From contig DTUG01000129.1 in assembly GCA_012964275.1 (NCBI GenBank), forward strand, positions 1-12,011: a stretch of 12,011 nt of DNA, given 5' to 3'. The first letter of the stretch is position 1. Every line of letters starts with the position of its first letter. Below are positions 8,072-12,011 of the stretch, in pieces. The notes beneath the pieces were generated by a model. The model was not told where the DNA came from and made no database searches. It worked only from the letters and a program-made list of their open reading frames with translations. The DNA comes from Fidelibacterota bacterium. GTDB taxonomy: Bacteria > Fidelibacterota > Marinisomatia > Marinisomatales > UBA1611. The translations under genes were made by a program, and so were the position numbers.

Positions 8072-9730
8072 ATGAATAAACAGTTAGAATTATTCAATGA
8101 GGGTCGGACCAAGTGGTTGGAGTCCGCCAACGCTGCCGCAAAAAGGGATGCTGATTTTGATACACTAAGCGGTGATTCTATAGATCTTTGCTATTTTCCT
8201 ATTTCCCCTGAAAATGGTTATATGGAAAAACTGGGATTCCCAGGTCAGTATCCGTATACACGCGGTATCCATCCAAACCTTTATCGTGGAAAACTATGGA
8301 CCATGCGTCAGTTTGCCGGATATGGAAGACCCGAAGAAACAAACCGCCGATTCAAATTATTACTTGAGAAAGGTCAAACAGGCTTATCGGTAGCCTATGA
8401 TATGCCTACTCTCATGGGCTATGATCCTGGACATTCTTTTTCTAGCGGCGAAGTTGGCAAATGCGGTGTAAACGTATCATCCCTTGCGGATATGGAAACG
8501 CTTTTTGATGGTATCAATTTAGGTGAGATTTCTGTATCCCAAACAATTAATGGGCCAGCCATTATCTTATTAGCATTTTATATCGCAGTGGCAGAAAAAC
8601 AAGGGGTTCCACTAGACCAGTTGCGAGGTACGCTCCAAAATGATATTTTGAAGGAATTCATTGCTCAGAAGGAATGGATCTTTCCTCCGAAACCATCAAT
8701 GCGCGTCATTACTGACATGCTTACCTATTGCACCGAAAATATGCCCAGGTATAATACCATCTCTATAAGTGGGTACCATATTCGAGAAGCAGGGTCTACT
8801 GCTGCTCAGGAATTGGCTTTTACTTTGGCGAATGGATTTACGTATGTAGAATACGGTATCAAAGCAGGGTTGGATGTTGATGCATTTGCTCCAAGACTTT
8901 CCTTTTTCTTCAATTCCCACTTGGATTTTTTTGAGGAAATTGCTAAGTATCGTGCTGCACGGAGAATTTGGGCCAAACGAATGAAAAATAAATATGGAGC
9001 CAAAAACGAACGCTCAAGGACACTACGGTTTCATGCCCAAACAGCCGGATGCAGCCTGACAGCTCAACAGCCAGAGATTAATATTGCCCGTACAGGGTTT
9101 CAGGCCATGGCGGCTGTTTTGGGTGGTACCCAGAGTCTGCATACTAATTCCATGGATGAAACGTTAGCTTTACCCAGTGAAAAAGCTGCTGAGATTGCCT
9201 TGCGCACTCAACAGCTGATAGCCTATGAAACCGGTGTGGCTAATGTTGTTGATCCACTGGGAGGATCGTGGTTTATTGAGTCCTTGACGGACAGCATTGA
9301 AGAAGAAGCTGAACAATATTTTAAAGAAATTGAGGCGTTGGGTGGTGTCATTCCAGCCATAGAACAAGGGTATCTCCAGCGTGAAATAGCTCGCTCTGCT
9401 GCTGATTATCAAACTAAAGTGGACAATAATCAACGTGTTGTTGTTGGTGTAAATGACTTCGTGAGTGATGATGAAAAAATAGACATTCCTATTCTGGAAA
9501 TTGACCCCCAAGCTGAAAATGCCCAATGTAATAAACTGGATACCTTACGTAATAATCGCAACGATTCTACAGTCAAGACGACTTTAAGTAAAATTCAAGA
9601 AGCCTGCCAGAACAACGAAAATTTGGTACCGCCAATTATTCGTGCAGCTAAGACTCACGCAACCTTGGGTGAAATTGTGGATGCCATGAAGGCTGAGTTC
9701 GGCGAATGGCAGGAAACGGCTGTCTTTTAG
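8072..9730 (+). CDS. B12-dependent acyl-CoA mutase large subunit, methylmalonyl-CoA mutase family; isobutyryl-CoA mutase-like active site
   Basis: Catalytic (TIM-barrel) subunit of an adenosylcobalamin CoA-carbonyl mutase. It has 552 residues and no C-terminal B12-binding domain, so a separate small subunit is needed and is not in this window. Family motifs are YPYTRGIHPNLYRG (60-73), LWTMRQFAGYG (75-85), GLSVAYDMPTLMGYD (104-118), TLQNDILKEFIAQKEW (187-202), SISGYHIREAGST (231-243, with His236, equivalent to His244 of the Propionibacterium enzyme), LRFHAQTAGCSLTAQQP (318-334) and TQSLHTNSMDE (353-363). Methylmalonyl-CoA mutases have Tyr89 and Arg207, which bind the substrate carboxylate. The aligned residues here are Phe81 and Gln199, as in isobutyryl-CoA mutase (Phe80/Gln198 in Streptomyces IcmA, about the same size). 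An ICM-type substrate without a second carboxylate is therefore likely; automatic annotation would probably say methylmalonyl-CoA mutase. Cofactor could come from the PduO enzyme at 530-1075. No Shine-Dalgarno is visible. Confidence 0.9.
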   Translation: MNKQLELFNEGRTKWLESANAAAKRDADFDTLSGDSIDLCYFPISPENGYMEKLGFPGQYPYTRGIHPNLYRGKLWTMRQFAGYGRPEETNRRFKLLLEKGQTGLSVAYDMPTLMGYDPGHSFSSGEVGKCGVNVSSLADMETLFDGINLGEISVSQTINGPAIILLAFYIAVAEKQGVPLDQLRGTLQNDILKEFIAQKEWIFPPKPSMRVITDMLTYCTENMPRYNTISISGYHIREAGSTAAQELAFTLANGFTYVEYGIKAGLDVDAFAPRLSFFFNSHLDFFEEIAKYRAARRIWAKRMKNKYGAKNERSRTLRFHAQTAGCSLTAQQPEINIARTGFQAMAAVLGGTQSLHTNSMDETLALPSEKAAEIALRTQQLIAYETGVANVVDPLGGSWFIESLTDSIEEEAEQYFKEIEALGGVIPAIEQGYLQREIARSAADYQTKVDNNQRVVVGVNDFVSDDEKIDIPILEIDPQAENAQCNKLDTLRNNRNDSTVKTTLSKIQEACQNNENLVPPIIRAAKTHATLGEIVDAMKAEFGEWQETAVF

Positions 9731-9748
9731 GCTTTAATTAGTAAAGTT

Positions 9749-10177
9749 ATGGCTCGCCATAAAATATTAATTGCTATTATTGGAATTTCAATCATCACTG
9801 CATTTTGGATTACATATGTAACCCTTAATCCTGATCAGAATGGAACAGGAATGATGAAATTTCTATCGGTATACGAACTTAGAGCTACCCAGGAATCATC
9901 TCGTGTTCGCTTGGGTGGTAAAGTTGCAACCGGTTCAATTATTATCTCTGCAACTGATAAATTAGATGCTTCCTTTGACCTTGCACAAGGTGAAGCATCG
10001 ATCCCAGTAAAATTCTATGGCACTCGTCCAGACCTTTTTAAGGATGATGCTGAAATTATTGTGGAAGGAAATTATCACAGTGGAATGTTTAATGCAGACC
10101 AATTGCAAGTTAAGTGCGCATCTCGGTATGAAGGTACCCTTAGAGATGAATCCAGTTACAATCTAGACGAATTATGA
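9749..10177 (+). CDS. ccmE: Cytochrome c maturation haem chaperone CcmE, Cys-type variant
   Basis: Membrane-anchored periplasmic haem chaperone of System I cytochrome c biogenesis. It takes haem covalently from CcmC/CcmD and hands it to CcmF. It has 142 residues: an uncleaved N-terminal membrane anchor (about 5-24), then an OB-fold beta-barrel. The core motifs are VRLGGKVATGSI (53-64), ASFDLAQGEASIPVKFYGT (74-92) and PDLFKDDAEIIVEGNY (94-109). In most CcmE proteins haem binds a histidine in HxxxY just after the barrel. Here the stretch LQVKCASRYEG (119-129) has Cys123 and Tyr127, giving CxxxY, the variant known from Desulfovibrio-type sulfate reducers and some archaea. It follows the mutase gene by 18 bases and overlaps ccmF by four (ATGA). 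No Shine-Dalgarno is visible, and the ATG gives the standard anchor, so the start is well supported. Confidence 0.93.
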   Translation: MARHKILIAIIGISIITAFWITYVTLNPDQNGTGMMKFLSVYELRATQESSRVRLGGKVATGSIIISATDKLDASFDLAQGEASIPVKFYGTRPDLFKDDAEIIVEGNYHSGMFNADQLQVKCASRYEGTLRDESSYNLDEL

Positions 10178-12011
10178 TTCCAGTATTTGGTGGATTGTCT
10201 TTAAGCCTGGCGCTTGGTCTATCCTTCATTGCCTTTATAATATTATTTCTGTTTATACGAACTGGAGATTACCGGTTTTACCTCGCTGGGTGGCGCTCTG
10301 CAGTCATGGTGTCGTTTTTCTGCATTATTGCTACCCTGGTACTATTGAATGAACTCATACAAAGTAATTTCGATGTTGATTATGTTGCTCACTATACCAG
10401 CCTTGAGACCCCATTACTTTATAAGGTAACTGCACTCTGGGCAGGTCAGGCAGGGTCTTTATTATTCTGGTTATTTATATTATCGATTTATTGTTTGATT
10501 GTGCTTTTTCAAAATAGGAACAAGTATACACAACTTATGCCGTGGGTAATCCTGGTATTGGTGTCCATACAATTCTTTTTTCTTATTATTACAAATTTTG
10601 TGGCGAATCCTTTTAGTCCTACTGATGTGAATTTTATTGTTGTAAATGGCAATGGTTTGAATCCTCTTTTACAAAATCTAACAATGTCTATACACCCGCC
10701 AACGTTATATCTTGGGTATGTGGGGTTTTCAGTTCCATTTGCCTTTGCCATTGCAGCATTGATTACAGGAGATACAAGCCCTCTGTGGATCCGTTCTATT
10801 CGTCGATGGACACTTATAGTGTGGATGTTTCAAAGCGCCGGAGTTATCCTGGGAGGCTGGTGGGCGTATCAGGAACTGGGTTGGGGCGGTTATTGGGCCT
10901 GGGATCCAGTTGAAAATGCTTCTTTTATGCCTTGGCTAACAGGAACGGCATTTCTCCATTCCATTATTATCCAGGAAAAGAAAGATATGCTGCGGATGTG
11001 GAATATCGTTTTGATCGTATTAACATTTTCACTTTGTATTTTTGGTACTTTTTTAACTCGAAGCGGCGTCATGTCATCGGTTCATTCATTTACAGCGTCT
11101 AATCTTGGTCCTCTTTTTCTAGGGTATGTTTTTTTTAACTTGTTCATTTCATTTGGACTAATCATTTACCGAAAATCAGATTTCAAATCTAAAAGGAGAA
11201 TTAAATCTTTTACATCACGGGAAAGTGGTTTTTTATTTAATAATGTTATCTTTGTTATTATCTGCTTCGCTGTGTTCTGGGGTACAATTTTCCCTGTCAT
11301 CTCGGAAGCAGTAACGGGTACGAAAATAACAGTAGGCGCACCTTTTTTCAATCAAGTCACTATACCTATTGGATTATTCCTATTGTTCATGACTGGAGTT
11401 GGCCCCATTCTTGTTTGGCGAAGAACATCCAAACAGGCTTTTATCCGGAATTTTTCTCTGCCTATTGCATTCGGTCTAGTATCACTTCTTGGTGGGATCA
11501 TTATTGGTATGTCAGGCTATGTGATTATCTCTTTTGCCTTGATTGGATTTGTTACGGCTGTTATTCTCGAAGAATTTATTCGCGGTATAAGGTCTAGAAG
11601 AAAAGTTCAGAATGAGACTGTTATAACAGCTTTAATTTCGATGGTAAGAAAGAATCGCAGTAGATATGGTGGGTATATTGTACATTTGGGAATTGTTTTC
11701 ATGTTTGTAGGGTTTACCGGCCGCGCATTTAATCAGGAATTAGAGTTCTCTATTAAAAAGGGGCAATCCCAGAAATTTGGTTCATATCAGTTTGAATTTA
11801 TTTCCCTGCAGGAATTGGAAAGACCAAATCATTTTGCCTGGGTTGCCGGATTGAATGTTTGGAATGATCAGAATGAAATCATTACTCGTCTTTCCCCTGA
11901 GAAACGTATTTATTTCCATCGAGATCCAAACCCTGACCGGCGCCAGCCACACAGCGAATTATCAATATTTTCCACCGTATTTAAGGATATCTATTCTATT
12001 TTTTCCGGGAT
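10174..12011 (+). CDS. ccmF: Cytochrome c haem lyase subunit CcmF (partial, runs off the right edge)
   Basis: Multi-pass inner-membrane protein that receives haem from CcmE and helps attach it to apocytochrome c. The frame is open from the ATG at 10174 to the window end (612 codons), probably lacking a short C-terminal part. The tryptophan-rich haem-handling motif is GWGGYWAWDPVENASFMPWL (236-255), preceded by GGWWAYQEL. Conserved histidines are His174 in MSIHPPTLYLGY, His262 in FLHSIIIQE, His304 in SGVMSSVHSF and His504 in RYGGYIVHLG. The first three are each offset by one from His173, His261 and His303 of E. coli CcmF, and His504 corresponds to the transmembrane haem b ligand His491. The last roughly 90 visible residues form a periplasmic region (QELEFSIKKGQ onward). 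It overlaps the ccmE stop by four bases and is expected to be the start of a longer ccm cluster continuing to the right. Confidence 0.95.
   Translation, partial: MIPVFGGLSLSLALGLSFIAFIILFLFIRTGDYRFYLAGWRSAVMVSFFCIIATLVLLNELIQSNFDVDYVAHYTSLETPLLYKVTALWAGQAGSLLFWLFILSIYCLIVLFQNRNKYTQLMPWVILVLVSIQFFFLIITNFVANPFSPTDVNFIVVNGNGLNPLLQNLTMSIHPPTLYLGYVGFSVPFAFAIAALITGDTSPLWIRSIRRWTLIVWMFQSAGVILGGWWAYQELGWGGYWAWDPVENASFMPWLTGTAFLHSIIIQEKKDMLRMWNIVLIVLTFSLCIFGTFLTRSGVMSSVHSFTASNLGPLFLGYVFFNLFISFGLIIYRKSDFKSKRRIKSFTSRESGFLFNNVIFVIICFAVFWGTIFPVISEAVTGTKITVGAPFFNQVTIPIGLFLLFMTGVGPILVWRRTSKQAFIRNFSLPIAFGLVSLLGGIIIGMSGYVIISFALIGFVTAVILEEFIRGIRSRRKVQNETVITALISMVRKNRSRYGGYIVHLGIVFMFVGFTGRAFNQELEFSIKKGQSQKFGSYQFEFISLQELERPNHFAWVAGLNVWNDQNEIITRLSPEKRIYFHRDPNPDRRQPHSELSIFSTVFKDIYSIFSG

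Noticed and set aside
9170..9526. 118-codon minus-strand open frame inside the mutase gene
   Set aside because: It is fully contained opposite a conserved coding region, with no family features and no separate start context.
8072..9730. Calling the mutase simply methylmalonyl-CoA mutase
   Set aside because: Overall similarity supports the family, but the two residues that bind the methylmalonyl carboxylate are Phe and Gln here, so the specific name is not supported.
9731..9748. Possible terminator or promoter in the gap before ccmE
   Set aside because: Only 18 AT-rich bases with no stable inverted repeat, no T-tract after a hairpin, and no room for a -35/-10 pair outside the upstream coding region.
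11415..11597. 60-codon plus-strand open frame near the right end
   Set aside because: It is an out-of-frame shadow within ccmF, whose frame is open from 10174 to the window end.

Overview
The window is a continuous block of eleven plus-strand protein genes with no RNA gene, mobile element, CRISPR array or long intergenic space. Most junctions are stop/start overlaps (TAATG, ATGA, GTGA types) or gaps of 3 to 18 bases, so most or all of the block could be read as one transcript. No internal promoter or terminator was recognised. The DNA is AT-rich by eye, and most starts lack a strong Shine-Dalgarno sequence. Together with the gene set (DXP-pathway isoprenoid genes, a System I cytochrome c maturation pair, a B12-dependent CoA mutase), this suggests a respiring, free-living Gram-negative bacterium. 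A member of the Bacteroidota/Marinimicrobia-like FCB assemblage is my best guess, but this is weakly supported.

Layout. 1-530: C-terminal part of an NhaD/CitMHS-like sodium:proton antiporter, entering from the left edge. 530-1075: PduO-type cobalamin adenosyltransferase. 1072-2097: DHH/DHHA1 phosphoesterase of the NrnA type. 2094-2957: ispH. 2950-3831 and 3828-4436: pdxS and pdxT, the two subunits of pyridoxal 5'-phosphate synthase. 4426-6333: dxs. 6337-8063: a carbon-starvation protein gene (cstA family) broken by three frameshifts. 8072-9730: large subunit of a coenzyme-B12 acyl-CoA mutase. 9749-10177: ccmE. 10174 to the right edge: ccmF, incomplete.

How the genes fit together. Dxs and IspH are the first and last enzymes of the DXP/MEP isoprenoid pathway, and they bracket the PLP synthase pair. 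The adenosyltransferase makes adenosylcobalamin, the cofactor needed by the CoA mutase about 7 kb downstream. CcmE and CcmF carry and attach haem for periplasmic c-type cytochromes.

Most interesting points. (1) The mutase looks like methylmalonyl-CoA mutase overall, but it has Phe81 and Gln199 where methylmalonyl-CoA mutases have Tyr and Arg. That is the isobutyryl-CoA mutase signature. (2) CcmE has a Cys-x3-Tyr haem-attachment motif in place of the usual His-x3-Tyr. (3) cstA has three separate frameshifts while every neighbour is intact. I found no evidence of a wholly new multi-gene system. The block is otherwise conserved metabolism and cofactor biosynthesis.
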